Shown piece by piece: positions 16,500 to 25,657 of a stretch of 64,000 nt of DNA. Each line of letters opens with the position of its first letter. Position 1 is the first letter of the stretch. The position numbers and the translations under genes were made by a program. The notes under the pieces were generated by a model that searched no databases, was not told where the DNA came from, and saw only the letters and a program-made list of their open reading frames with translations. Location of the stretch: positions 2,448,270-2,512,269 of the forward strand of contig CP003179.1 in NCBI GenBank assembly GCA_000237975.1. The letters run 5' to 3'. This DNA comes from Sulfobacillus acidophilus DSM 10332 (GTDB lineage Bacteria; Bacillota; Sulfobacillia; Sulfobacillales; Sulfobacillaceae).

Positions 16500-17043
16500 G
16501 TCGTGCCTCCTTAATAAAACGTGCGATCAGTTCCCAATCTTTTTGTCCCTGCCGCTCGACTCCACTGGAGACATCTACCCCGTCCGGTTTCAACCGGACC
16601 ACCACCTGCCGCACATTGTCGGGGCTCAGTCCGCCAGCAATCCATATCGGGCGGGAAAACCGGGGCCGTTCCCACGAGCGAACCTGCCCGCTTCCCGGGA
16701 TAGGCCCGTCCAGTAACACCACGTCGGCTGCCGGATCGAGTGTGGTGGCAATGGCTCGCTTCCCCTGATCATGCACGCGGTCAATCCATCTGTCGGGTAC
16801 CCGGCCATGTAATTGAATAGCCGCAAAAGGCAGGTCCAAAAGCGTGCGAAAAAGGTCCTCCGAAACGTCCTTACCGACCGCGACAAATCGTCCGGGAACG
16901 CTCGCGAGAATGTGCCGAACCTCTGCCAATGAGAGCTGCCGCGGGCTTGGCGTTACGACCAACCCGACATAATCGGCTCCTTCGGAAAAGGCCCATTGAG
17001 CGGTCTTGGCATCCCGAATCCCGCAAATCTTAACCGTTAGCAC
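16480..17043 (-). CDS. trpF: Phosphoribosylanthranilate isomerase
   Basis: 187 residues, a TIM barrel with the catalytic Cys in [10 protein letters not shown] at the N-terminus, LHG after strand 5, and the GGLSPDNVR phosphate loop. It is slightly shorter than the usual 200 or so residues. It overlaps trpC and trpB. Confidence 0.95.
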   Translation of the reverse strand: MLTVKICGIRDAKTAQWAFSEGADYVGLVVTPSPRQLSLAEVRHILASVPGRFVAVGKDVSEDLFRTLLDLPFAAIQLHGRVPDRWIDRVHDQGKRAIATTLDPAADVVLLDGPIPGSGQVRSWERPRFSRPIWIAGGLSPDNVRQVVVRLKPDGVDVSSGVERQGQKDWELIARFIKEARHGDASA

Positions 17044-17797
17044 GCCATTCCTCCAACAACGGACGGCCGCGCATCAGGGCCTCTCCCACTAATACGGCCT
17101 GATACCCCCAGTCCCGGACCTGGCGCAAATCCTCTACCTGATGAATGCCGCTTTCGCTGACTTTGATAATGTCCGGCCCCAACGCTAAAGCCATTTCCTG
17201 AGAAAAAGACAGACGCGTCTCAAAAGAGTCCAAATCGCGGTTATTCACCCCGATAATGGCCGGGTGAGCGGTCAAGGCAACCTCGGCCTCCACCGGGGAA
17301 TGAATTTCAACCAGAACATCAAGCCCCAATCGGGTGGCATAATCATACAACGCTCGATATTGGTCCGGTTCCAAAATGCGGATAATCAATAACACGGCAT
17401 CGGCGCCGGCCGCCCGCGCCTCCGCAATCTGCACCGGGTGGCGAATGAAGTCTTTACGTAAAACCGGAATCGATACCGCTTCCCGCACCGCCCGCAAATG
17501 GGCAAGATCGCCGGCAAAAAACTCCGGTTCGGTGAGAACGGATATCGCGGCCGCCCCCGCCCGTTGGTAGCCTTGAGCTTGCGCGACCGGGTCATAATGG
17601 TCGGTTAACCACCCTTTGGACGGCGATCGTTGCTTGCATTCGGCAATCACCTGAAGCGTCCCCGGATCGGCCCGTAACGCATCGGCCAGCGAGCGGGTCG
17701 GCGGCATGTTTTGGGCCTTTTCTTCGAGTCGCGCCCATTCGTCCCGAAGGGCCTCGACCCGCGCATCGACGGACGCCACAATTCGGTCAAGAAACAT
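17030..17797 (-). CDS. trpC: Indole-3-glycerol phosphate synthase
   Basis: 255 residues. Signature IAECKQRSPSKG with the catalytic Glu/Lys, VLRKDFI, VEIHS, GVNNRDL and VSESGI phosphate loop. It closes the indole ring from CdRP. Overlaps trpD by 11 bases. Confidence 0.96.
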   Translation of the reverse strand: MFLDRIVASVDARVEALRDEWARLEEKAQNMPPTRSLADALRADPGTLQVIAECKQRSPSKGWLTDHYDPVAQAQGYQRAGAAAISVLTEPEFFAGDLAHLRAVREAVSIPVLRKDFIRHPVQIAEARAAGADAVLLIIRILEPDQYRALYDYATRLGLDVLVEIHSPVEAEVALTAHPAIIGVNNRDLDSFETRLSFSQEMALALGPDIIKVSESGIHQVEDLRQVRDWGYQAVLVGEALMRGRPLLEEWRANG

Positions 17798-18821
17798 CGG
17801 ACGATTCCTCCTGCGGTATCAATTGGGTGAGCACCTCAAGCGCCCGCCCTTGGCGGATGCTATCACGCGCCAGTTCAACCCCTTCCGCCGGCGAGGCCGC
17901 ACGCCGCCCGACATAAAGAGCCATTCCCGCATTCGCCAACACCAGGTCGGTCATGGCATCCGCCGCCTCGCCGGTTAAAATATCGCGGCAAATGCGGGCG
18001 TTGGTCGCGGGATCTCCCCCCTGAAACGCTCCCAGCGGATATCGCGGCAATCCCAGCTCCTCGGGAGTGATTTCCATGACCGTCACTTGGCCTTGATCAA
18101 CCAACGCCACGCGGGTCGGACCTGAGAGGGACACTTCGTCTAGACCCCCATGGCCATGGACGACGGCAGCCCGATCAATGCCCAACCGGGCCAGAGCCTG
18201 TGCGACCGGTTCCGCCCAATCGGGGGCAAACACTCCCATCAACTGGAATTCCGGATTTAACGGGTTGGTCAAGGGTCCCAGCACGTTAAAAACCGTACGG
18301 ACCCCCAGCTCTCGACGTACCGGCGCCGCATACCGCATGGAGGGATGCACCTGCTGGGCAAACAAAAAGCCGAATCCCACGGTGTCGATTAAGCGAGCAA
18401 CATCCTCGACCGCATATTGGATGGGAATGCCCATCGCTTCGAGCATGTCTGCACTACCGCTTTTGGAGGTCGCCGAGCGATTACCGTGCTTGGCCACCGG
18501 CAATCCGGCGCCGGCCACCACAAACGCCGAGACGGTCGATACGTTAAACGTAAATGATCGGTCGCCGCCGGTTCCGCAGGTGTCAATAACCGGCCGCCGC
18601 CGAATCGACGGGGCCGTCGCGTGATGCCGCATGGCTCGGGCAAAGCCGACAATTTCGTCCACCGTTTCCCCTCGCACCCGCAACGCGAGCAACACCCCGC
18701 CAATTTGGGCCGGCGTCGCCTCCCCGCCCATAATTGCGTCCATGAGCGAAAATGCCTGTTCTTCACTCAAAGATTGGCCGGCCGTTAGACGCTCTAAACT
18801 GTCTCGAATGACCTCACTCAT
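17787..18821 (-). CDS. trpD: Anthranilate phosphoribosyltransferase
   Basis: 344 residues. DTCGTGGDRSFTFNVST binds PRPP, KHGNRSATSKSGSADMLEA binds anthranilate and pyrophosphate. It transfers phosphoribose to anthranilate. Its start overlaps the trpG stop by four bases. Confidence 0.96.
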   Translation of the reverse strand: MSEVIRDSLERLTAGQSLSEEQAFSLMDAIMGGEATPAQIGGVLLALRVRGETVDEIVGFARAMRHHATAPSIRRRPVIDTCGTGGDRSFTFNVSTVSAFVVAGAGLPVAKHGNRSATSKSGSADMLEAMGIPIQYAVEDVARLIDTVGFGFLFAQQVHPSMRYAAPVRRELGVRTVFNVLGPLTNPLNPEFQLMGVFAPDWAEPVAQALARLGIDRAAVVHGHGGLDEVSLSGPTRVALVDQGQVTVMEITPEELGLPRYPLGAFQGGDPATNARICRDILTGEAADAMTDLVLANAGMALYVGRRAASPAEGVELARDSIRQGRALEVLTQLIPQEESSDVS

Positions 18822-19414
18822 ACGATTAACCCCCGCTCCCGCGCCACTTCCGTCCGCTCGACAAACTGTTCAAGAATTTTCATCCCATCGGGCGTGAGAT
18901 ACGATTCGGGATGAAATTGCACCCCGAAAACCGGTTGAGTCCGGTGAGAAATCGCCATCACCGTGCCATCGCTACTCATGGCGTCGACTTGCAATTCCGG
19001 CACTTGACTGACATCGACCGCCAGCGAATGGTAACGTCCTGCTTGAAATCCTTGCGGCAAGCCGGTTAAAAGGCCACGATTCTGGTGGTAAATCATGTCC
19101 GCCTTTCCATGCATCAACCGGGGGGCGGGAATAATCTGCCCGCCATAGGCAAGCGCGATCGCCTGGTGCCCTAAACAAACCCCAAGCGTAGGAATCCGCC
19201 CCTGCAACGTGCGCAACAAGGGAACCGATATTCCCGCATCCTCCGGTCGGCCCGGACCGGGTGAAATGACGATGCCGTCCGGCTTTAACGCCAATACGTC
19301 GTCGACGCTCAACACGTCGTTCCGCTGCACAATCACCGTGCTCAAAAGACCGAGATATTGCACGAGGTTATAGGTAAAGGAGTCATAGTTGTCAATCACT
19401 AAAATCATAGCCAT
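18818..19414 (-). CDS. trpG: Anthranilate synthase glutamine amidotransferase subunit
   Basis: 198 residues, class I amidotransferase with IDNYDSFTYNL, SPGPGRPEDAG, the nucleophile in GVCLGHQAIA and His/Glu in QFHPES. It supplies ammonia to TrpE. As in Bacillus, a single amidotransferase may also serve PabB; only an active check would show this. It overlaps trpE by ten bases. Confidence 0.95.
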   Translation of the reverse strand: MAMILVIDNYDSFTYNLVQYLGLLSTVIVQRNDVLSVDDVLALKPDGIVISPGPGRPEDAGISVPLLRTLQGRIPTLGVCLGHQAIALAYGGQIIPAPRLMHGKADMIYHQNRGLLTGLPQGFQAGRYHSLAVDVSQVPELQVDAMSSDGTVMAISHRTQPVFGVQFHPESYLTPDGMKILEQFVERTEVARERGLIV

Positions 19415-20853
19415 TCATCCCCTCCGCTGGTCAGCACATTCAACGCGGCAGCGGCCTTGTTCAAGGATTCCTGATATTCGGTAGCGGGATCCGAGTCGGC
19501 CACAATCCCGGCTCCAGCCTGGACTAAGGCGCGATCACCCGTCATTTCCAATGTCCGAATGGTAATGCAGGCATCTAACGTACCCCGATGAGACCAATAC
19601 CCCACTACTCCGCCGTAGGCGCCGCGTCCTTCCGGTTCCAGCTCGTCGATAATCTCCATGGCCCGAATTTTAGGTGCTCCGGTTAGCGTCCCGGCCGGAA
19701 ACGAGGCAGCCAGTACATCCAGCGCATCCACATCCGGCCGTAGAGTGCCCCGCACTTCCGATACGATGTGCATGACATGGGAATACAGTTCTTTGGTCAT
19801 GAATTGCGAGACTTCCACCGTGCCGTATTGCGACACACGACCTAGATCATTCCGGGCTAAATCAACCAGCATGACGTGTTCCGCCCGTTCCTTGGGATCA
19901 TTAATCAGGTTGTTCCATAAAAGATTGTCTTCTTCGACCGTCTTTCCCCGCGGACGCGTACCGGCTATCGGCCGGTTAACCGCTTGGTTGCCCTCTACCC
20001 GTACCAGAGTTTCCGGTGAGGAACCGGCTAAGGTCCGTCGCGGCGTCTCGACATAGAACAAATAGGGTGACGGGTTGATACGCCGTAATCGGCGATAGAG
20101 CGAAAACGCGTCCCCTTTAACCCGGCAGGATAATTTTTGCGATAACACGACTTGAAAAATATCGCCGGCGGTAATATATTCTTTCGCTCGTCGCACCATG
20201 GATTCAAAAGTGTCCTGGCTAACGTTTTGCTCGATGGCCGTCAACGCTTGCACGCGCGGCTCCGCCAACATCACGGGCTGCCGTAATCCGTCGACCAATA
20301 TTTCCAATCGGGATTCGGCTTGAGCCAATTGCTCCCGTAGCGACTCCACGATGACTGTCACGGTTTGTTGGCGATGATCAAACGCCACCACCGCTTTGGG
20401 CCACACCCATTCCCAAGCCGGCCCGTCGGCCGGATGACGACTATGCATATTTTCTAGCCGTTGGACCCAGTTATAGGCAAAGTAACCAATCGCGCCCCCC
20501 GTAAAGGGCAATTCAATTTCCGGCGGCACATAAACCTTTTGCCGCTGTTGTTGCGCCCGAATTAAGGGGATCGGGTCTCCCGCAACTTGAGTGCCCTCGG
20601 GACTGACCAACACCGCCTGTCCGTCGGCTTCCAGTACCCGAGCCCATTCGCCCAGCGCAATGAAGGAATACCGGGCAACCTTGTCATCACCCACGACACT
20701 TTCCAACAACGTATGAGCGCCCAGGGGCCTAAGGCGTAAGAAAGCCGAAATGGGGGTGATTTGATCCACCGCGTATGAATTCACCACGGCAATATACGGA
20801 CTTTCCCCGTCGTCCCAGACTTGATATCCGTGATGCGTGTCCATTCGTTGCAC
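19405..20853 (-). CDS. trpE: Anthranilate synthase component I
   Basis: 482 residues of the chorismate-binding family: IAGTRPRGKT, ERAEHVMLVDLARNDLGRV, FPAGTLTGAPK and GGVVGYWSHRG. It converts chorismate to anthranilate with TrpG. GTG 20853 is preferred because GGAGGG ends six bases upstream; ATG 20844 lies too far from it. It heads trpEGDCFBA, controlled by the T-box upstream. Confidence 0.95.
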   Translation of the reverse strand: MQRMDTHHGYQVWDDGESPYIAVVNSYAVDQITPISAFLRLRPLGAHTLLESVVGDDKVARYSFIALGEWARVLEADGQAVLVSPEGTQVAGDPIPLIRAQQQRQKVYVPPEIELPFTGGAIGYFAYNWVQRLENMHSRHPADGPAWEWVWPKAVVAFDHRQQTVTVIVESLREQLAQAESRLEILVDGLRQPVMLAEPRVQALTAIEQNVSQDTFESMVRRAKEYITAGDIFQVVLSQKLSCRVKGDAFSLYRRLRRINPSPYLFYVETPRRTLAGSSPETLVRVEGNQAVNRPIAGTRPRGKTVEEDNLLWNNLINDPKERAEHVMLVDLARNDLGRVSQYGTVEVSQFMTKELYSHVMHIVSEVRGTLRPDVDALDVLAASFPAGTLTGAPKIRAMEIIDELEPEGRGAYGGVVGYWSHRGTLDACITIRTLEMTGDRALVQAGAGIVADSDPATEYQESLNKAAAALNVLTSGGDEWL

Positions 20854-20866
20854 CCATATCCCTCCG

Positions 20867-20906
20867 CAAAAACAATTAAGCCTTCGTCCAACCAAAGGGA
20901 CGAAGG
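20867..20906 (-). terminator. T-box-controlled terminator before trpE
   Basis: Stem CCTTCGTCC/GGACGAAGG (20881-20906) followed by CTTAATTG and five T on the minus strand. Confidence 0.88.
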
Positions 20907-21155
20907 GAACTCCGCGGTGCCACCCCATTTAGGCTTGAAAGGCCTCACTCAGCCATACGGGACATCAAATGTCCGATATGCCTTCCCGGATAACGGAGGA
21001 AGAGTCCGTCCATGCCTACTACACCGTTCGGATGGCTGCTCCCGGGCCCATTCACTGTTGCTTCCTTGCCAGTCTTCCACCCTCACCGGCTCGCTCGAAA
21101 GGTTCCGCCACAGCTACTCTTCCCGCTCATCGCATTCACTTACTGTCGAGTTGTG
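20868..21155 (-). ncRNA. T-box leader of the trp operon, tryptophan specifier
   Basis: T-box TGGCACCGCGG at 20912-20922 (minus). Stem I is seen upstream, with GAAUGGGCCCGGGAG on its 3' side. The UGG triplet at 21048-21050 lies in the specifier position and reads Trp. The trp operon is therefore tuned by uncharged tRNA-Trp rather than by TRAP. Confidence 0.92.
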
Positions 21156-21161
21156 CTTTTC

Positions 21162-21190
21162 ACTATAAAAGGCGATTGGCGTCTTGTCAA
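21162..21190 (-). promoter_or_regulatory. Promoter of the trp T-box leader and operon
   Basis: TTGACA (21185-21190), a 17-base spacer and TATAGT (21162-21167). The 21191-21446 stretch behind it shows no supportable gene. Confidence 0.88.
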
Positions 21191-21446
21191 GAGCGATTTG
21201 CCTTATCAAAAATGTCTTTTGAAAAGGAGGGACACCAGGACGTCGATTGGCTGGAACGGTTGTTGATGATGCGTCCTCCGCACGGGAAAATGGCCTAGCG
21301 AATTGCCTTAACTCACTCGCTTTCGATTCGCCGGTTGCAGACGACGAGTTCATCACCATACCCGCTCAACCGCCAACCCTCAAATGTCATGCCTTCGGCA
21401 TCATCAGCCCTTTGCGGATCCCTTGAGCCACAATCACCCCTCCAGG

Positions 21447-21848
21447 TCAAGGCGTCTCGTCGTCCCGAACGAAAAATCGGCTCCAAAGACCGCGAATCAA
21501 GACGATTAACGCGATGGCCGCCGCGGCCGTCAAAGCCTCATGAAAGTTTCGGCTCAGAACCAGTTGACGGGCCAAAATCGTGGCCACAATGTCCAGCAGG
21601 CGCGGAGGCGACAGGTGACGGAACAAATCGCGCATCTCCACCAACAACACTAACGTAAAGATGTCCTCCATCACTCCCCGCAGATTCGACAACAAGAGCT
21701 GCGGGTGTCCTAAAAGGGGGCTCCAATGGACCAAAAACCCGATGATACCGAATACCAACGTGGCCAAAATCAACACTTCAATAGCCCACCTGAGCCAATA
21801 ACTGGTTTGGCGGGTAAAACGCAAAAAAGCCGGGGGTAATGTGTGCAT
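21447..21848 (-). CDS. PsiE-like integral membrane protein
   Basis: 133 residues with about four hydrophobic segments. The middle block LVEMRDLFRHLSPPRLLDIVATILARQLVL resembles the phosphate-starvation-inducible PsiE family, whose function is poorly known. ATG 21848 has AGGAGG upstream. It stands alone between the trp leader and the dehydrogenase gene. Assignment is by pattern only. Confidence 0.6.
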   Translation of the reverse strand: MHTLPPAFLRFTRQTSYWLRWAIEVLILATLVFGIIGFLVHWSPLLGHPQLLLSNLRGVMEDIFTLVLLVEMRDLFRHLSPPRLLDIVATILARQLVLSRNFHEALTAAAAIALIVLIRGLWSRFFVRDDETP

Positions 21849-21909
21849 AGGTCCTCCTAAATGTTGGCTGCTGCCCCACATTATACCCCGACACAACTAT
21901 TTCGACGAC

Positions 21910-23358
21910 CTACCGCCACCAACGTGCGGTCACGACCCGCCGTTCTGTGTAGAACATGAAGGCATCCATACCGGTGGCATGTAAGTCTCCATAAAAGGAG
22001 TGCTTCCACCCCGCAAACGGAAACACTGCCACAGGAGCCGCCACGCCGATATTGATCCCCACCATGCCCGCCTGAATGTGATCCCGAAAATATTGCGCAT
22101 GCCCGCCGGACTCGGTGTAGATAGTCGCCGTATTGCCATATGATGACCCGTTGGCAATCGCTACGGCGGTGGCCAAATCCGGCACCCGGATCATACTGAG
22201 GACCGGGCCGAATATTTCCTCCCGTGCAATCGTCATCCTCGGGTCCACCCCGTCAAAGATAGTGGGTCCCAAGAAAAATCCCCGCTCCGGTAACGCATGT
22301 TGTCGGCCGTCCAAAATCAGACGGGCGCCTTCCGAAATGCCCCGGGCAATATAGCCACGCACCCGTTCGCGATGCGATTGGCGAATCAAGGGCCCCATAT
22401 CCGTCCCCGGCTCCCATCCCGGTCCCACCGTCATGGACCGGCCTGCCTCCACCAGCGCGTCTTGCAAACGATCGGCGACGTGCCCGACCGCCAACACCAC
22501 AGAGCCGGCGAGACAGCGTTCACCGGCCGCCCCAAAAGCGGAGCCGATAAGGGCCTCGACCGTTTTGGGCAACTCCGCGTCCGGCATGACGACGTGAAAG
22601 TTCTTGGCCCCTCCCAGCGCTTGCACCCGTTTACCGTGATAAGCCGCCGTGCGGTAGACATATTCCGCAACCGGTTGCGACCCGACAAAAGACACCGCCC
22701 GGATTTCTGGATGGGACAAAACGGCGTCCACCACCGATTTCCCGCCGTGAATCAGGTTCACCACCCCATCCGGCAGGCCCGCCTCCCGCAGCAGTTCCAA
22801 AAGCCGCATCGACGTCAACGGGGTACGTTCCGACGGTTTTAACACAAACGTGTTCCCGGCGACCACGGCCGGAGGTATCATCCATAATGGAATCATCGCC
22901 GGAAAATTAAAGGGTGTAATGCCCGCCACCACTCCCAGGGGCACCCGTAACATGCTGGCCTCTACCCCATGTGCCACTAACGGTAAGATTTCACCCTTTA
23001 ACAATGAAGGAGCAGAAGCCGCCAATTCCACCACTTCAATTCCCCGGCCAACCTCCTGATCGGCATCCGCAAGAACTTTGCCGTGCTCTTGAGTAACCAG
23101 ACGGGCCAGTTCCTCCCGATGGCGCTGCAATAATTCCCAATATCGGAACATGATCCGTGCCCGCTCAAATATCGGGGTATTCTTCCACGAGGAAAAGGCC
23201 GTCGACGCCGCGTCCACCGCTGCCGACACCGCCGTCTGATCATCGAGCGGCACTTCAGCTAAAACATCTTCCGTCGCCGGATTGTAAATCGGCTCCCATT
23301 GAGTAGCGGTTGCCGCAAAGGGCCGACCGCCAATGATATGGGTCAAGGGTTGTGCCAT
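21910..23358 (-). CDS. mmsA: CoA-acylating methylmalonate-semialdehyde dehydrogenase
   Basis: 482 residues of the aldehyde dehydrogenase superfamily. The FNFPAMIPLWMIP and KPSERTPLT blocks are followed by the catalytic Cys in GAAGERCLAGS, which is the MmsA/IolA form. It oxidises malonate or methylmalonate semialdehyde to acetyl- or propionyl-CoA. With the aminotransferase directly upstream (33-base gap) it forms a likely beta-alanine or beta-aminoisobutyrate degradation pair, in line with the deo/pyrimidine salvage genes nearby (inference). Confidence 0.9.
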   Translation of the reverse strand: MAQPLTHIIGGRPFAATATQWEPIYNPATEDVLAEVPLDDQTAVSAAVDAASTAFSSWKNTPIFERARIMFRYWELLQRHREELARLVTQEHGKVLADADQEVGRGIEVVELAASAPSLLKGEILPLVAHGVEASMLRVPLGVVAGITPFNFPAMIPLWMIPPAVVAGNTFVLKPSERTPLTSMRLLELLREAGLPDGVVNLIHGGKSVVDAVLSHPEIRAVSFVGSQPVAEYVYRTAAYHGKRVQALGGAKNFHVVMPDAELPKTVEALIGSAFGAAGERCLAGSVVLAVGHVADRLQDALVEAGRSMTVGPGWEPGTDMGPLIRQSHRERVRGYIARGISEGARLILDGRQHALPERGFFLGPTIFDGVDPRMTIAREEIFGPVLSMIRVPDLATAVAIANGSSYGNTATIYTESGGHAQYFRDHIQAGMVGINIGVAAPVAVFPFAGWKHSFYGDLHATGMDAFMFYTERRVVTARWWR

Positions 23359-23390
23359 CGTGTCGATCTCTCCTTCTCCAGAGCCTTTCG

Positions 23391-24716
23391 TTAAACGTAA
23401 TGAATACGGGTCGAAGGAATATCTTGAAGCTCCGGGTGGTGAGCGTACACCAATGCCGTTGCTTGATTCATCAGTTCGAGGGCCTCCCGCACTTCACTGA
23501 CGGTAACGGTGAGCGGTGGGGCAATGCGGATAACGTTTCCGTAGAGTCCCCCTTTACCCACTAAAAGGCCCAATTCGCCGGTGGCTTCCAAAAATTCCGC
23601 CGCGAGATCCGGCGCCGGGGTTTTATCGTGTCGGACCCATTCCAACCCTTGCATTAACCCCAGTCCTCGCACATCCCCGATGGCCGGATACCGATCGGAG
23701 AGCTCTTCGAGCCCTTCACGAAGCAAAAGACCGGTAACCCGGGCGTTTTCCGTCAAGTTTTCGGTCTCGATGACGTTCAACGTCGCTAACGCCGCTCGCA
23801 TCGACAGCGGATTGCCGCCAAAGGTGGAAATGGTCGGCCCGGTATAACGGGCGCCAATGGCGGCGGTTGTCACCGTGGCGCCAATCGGCAAGCCGTTAGC
23901 CAGCCCCTTGGCAAACGTCATAATATCCGGGACGACACCGTAGTGCTCAATCCCAAAGCGTTTGCCCGTCCGACCAAATCCGGTCTGTACTTCGTCGTCG
24001 ATAAAAAGGCCGCCAAATTTTCGCACAATCGGAACCAATTCTTGAAAAAATGCCGGCGGCGGGGTAATGAATCCGCCAACCCCTTGAATGGGTTCCGCAA
24101 TTAACGCGGCCAACCGGCCCGAGGTCGCCGTCCGGATAAAGGCTTCGGCATCCCGAGCACACTCTAAGCCACAACGGTCCGGGGTTTTGCCAAAGGGACA
24201 CCGGTAGCAATAGGCGTTCTGCGTATGCCGAATAGGAAGCGCCATCCCGGCTCCGCCTAATTTCCAGGCCGATTGGCCGGTTAACCCCATGGCTGCCTGG
24301 GAGCGACCGGAGTAGCTGTGCCGCAAAGCCAACACGTCTTGATGGCCGGTAGCCAACTGTGCCATGGCCACCGCCGTTTCGTTAGCTTCGGTGCCGCTGG
24401 TGGTAAAGAAACTCTGTTCGAGGTCGCCCGGTGTGATCTCGGCCAACTTTTCGGCTAAGTCCACCATCGGTTCGGTAATATAAAGCGTCGACGTATGCAC
24501 CAATTGATTGACCTGATCCGTTACCGCCGCAGCAATCGCGGGATGGGCGTGACCCACGGATACCGTTAAAATCCCGCCAAAAAAATCTAAATAGGTCCGA
24601 CCCGTCGCATCCGTCACCCGACGGCCGTCTCCTTTGACAAGCACCAAAGGTTTTTCATAGTAGGTGGTGACACCCGGCACCAAATACCGTTTTTGCCGGT
24701 CTTTGATATTGGCCAA
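23391..24716 (-). CDS. Class III (omega) aminotransferase, AGXT2/beta-alanine type
   Basis: 441 residues. PLP-dependent fold type I: SFFTTSGTEANETA, EPIQGVGG, DEVQTGFGRTG and the PLP lysine in TFAKGLANGLP. A Cys-rich insert (YCYRCPFGKTPDRCGLEC) is typical of the AGXT2-like branch that uses alanine/glyoxylate or beta-amino acids. Start TTG 24716 is inferred because the likely promoter lies between it and the distal ATG at 24878, and AAGGGGG precedes it. Confidence 0.85.
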   Translation of the reverse strand: MANIKDRQKRYLVPGVTTYYEKPLVLVKGDGRRVTDATGRTYLDFFGGILTVSVGHAHPAIAAAVTDQVNQLVHTSTLYITEPMVDLAEKLAEITPGDLEQSFFTTSGTEANETAVAMAQLATGHQDVLALRHSYSGRSQAAMGLTGQSAWKLGGAGMALPIRHTQNAYCYRCPFGKTPDRCGLECARDAEAFIRTATSGRLAALIAEPIQGVGGFITPPPAFFQELVPIVRKFGGLFIDDEVQTGFGRTGKRFGIEHYGVVPDIMTFAKGLANGLPIGATVTTAAIGARYTGPTISTFGGNPLSMRAALATLNVIETENLTENARVTGLLLREGLEELSDRYPAIGDVRGLGLMQGLEWVRHDKTPAPDLAAEFLEATGELGLLVGKGGLYGNVIRIAPPLTVTVSEVREALELMNQATALVYAHHPELQDIPSTRIHYV

Positions 24717-24780
24717 GCTGCTCGGCCCCCTTCCCCTGTCATTAGTTCCATAGTAACGGAAAGGAATAGCGAAGAGATTA

Positions 24781-24793
24781 GACAGTCTGTCAA
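24781..24793 (-). promoter_or_regulatory. -35 element overlapped by an 11-base palindrome, upstream of the aminotransferase
   Basis: Minus-strand TTGACA (24788-24793) is fused to the palindrome GACAGTCTGTC (24781-24791). A weak -10 (CTATTC-like) lies 17-18 bases downstream. A repressor bound here would block the promoter. Confidence 0.45.
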
Positions 24794-24910
24794 TAAATTT
24801 CGCTGAAATTGAGACACATAGTATCCGACCGGCTTCCCGTCGGGACGGCACGGCAACACGTGCGGACGAATCGTTCAAGGCCCATCGTCATATTGTTTTT
24901 CCGTGGATCA

Positions 24911-25348
24911 TCATGCCATCGACGACTCATCAGGCATTGTCAACGTGGAAGGCATCAAGTCCGCGTATGAGGCCGACGGTCGTTCGACCCCGCCTGACGG
25001 CGACGGAATATAGCCGCGTTGCTTCAGATAGGTCACGGCATCATTTATGGTATAGCACCACGGGGGCAAGGGCACCGTGTGGGTTGACGTCATCCGGACA
25101 GCCTGAACCCGGCGGAATTGGGCGCTCCAGATCCAGCTGACATGCACACCAAACGGGGGCACGTCTACCCGAAAAGCCACGAGAAGATCATCGGGCGACT
25201 TTAGCCTAACCTCTTGCGATGGATTAGCAACAAGGCTAACGTGTTGGGAAAAATAGGACTCGAGAAAGAGAAGCAAGTCCTCTCGAAATTCTTGCCGGAA
25301 AGCCGGAAGGGTTTTTGCCGCACGTTCGATTGCATCTGCCAGCGTCAT
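24911..25348 (-). CDS. Conserved-looking hypothetical protein, 145 aa
   Basis: Begins at ATG 25348 right behind CAAGGAGGCGG, so translation is likely. The N-terminal third is helical (ADAIERAAKTLPAFRQEFREDLLLFLESYF), followed by a strand-rich region, with no membrane helix or known motif. It lies upstream of the aminotransferase operon but with its own promoter region between. Function unknown. Confidence 0.65.
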   Translation of the reverse strand: MTLADAIERAAKTLPAFRQEFREDLLLFLESYFSQHVSLVANPSQEVRLKSPDDLLVAFRVDVPPFGVHVSWIWSAQFRRVQAVRMTSTHTVPLPPWCYTINDAVTYLKQRGYIPSPSGGVERPSASYADLMPSTLTMPDESSMA

Positions 25349-25493
25349 CGGCCCGCCTCCTTGTTCGAACGGCTTAGAACGCCATTATACCAGAGGCTGC
25401 CGGGTACGGTATTTCTGGTGGCTACCGTCAGCATCAACGTACGAGCCCAGATAGACGAGGCGACCTCGATTCCGCACTATTATCGCCGGTTGA

Positions 25494-25583
25494 TTAAATT
25501 GCGCAAGAATCGACGGAACGTTCCACCCGGTAAACGTGGATAACGAAAATATCGTTGTCTTCATCCGAGAGCTTAAGGGCCAT
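25494..25583 (-). CDS. Very short ORF (29 aa) with good ribosome site, possibly a gene remnant
   Basis: ATG 25583 is preceded by GGAGGAAAC at ideal spacing, but the frame closes after 29 codons. A second frame over the same DNA (ATG about 25565) runs to about 25385 and encodes RNRGRLVYLGSYVD. Together they suggest either a frameshifted small gene or chance. The rest of the 25349-25657 gap holds only the putative mscL promoter (TATACT near 25612). Confidence 0.25.
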   Translation of the reverse strand: MALKLSDEDNDIFVIHVYRVERSVDSCAI

Positions 25584-25657
25584 GATATGTTTCCTCCCGG
25601 AGCCTCATCCGGTATACTTTCGACACGTATCTTCATGGCCACGGAGGGAAGGAAACC

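Noticed and set aside
20821-21298. Several plus-strand ORFs over the trp leader
   Set aside because: Complement of T-box structures and promoter; no homology or ribosome site.
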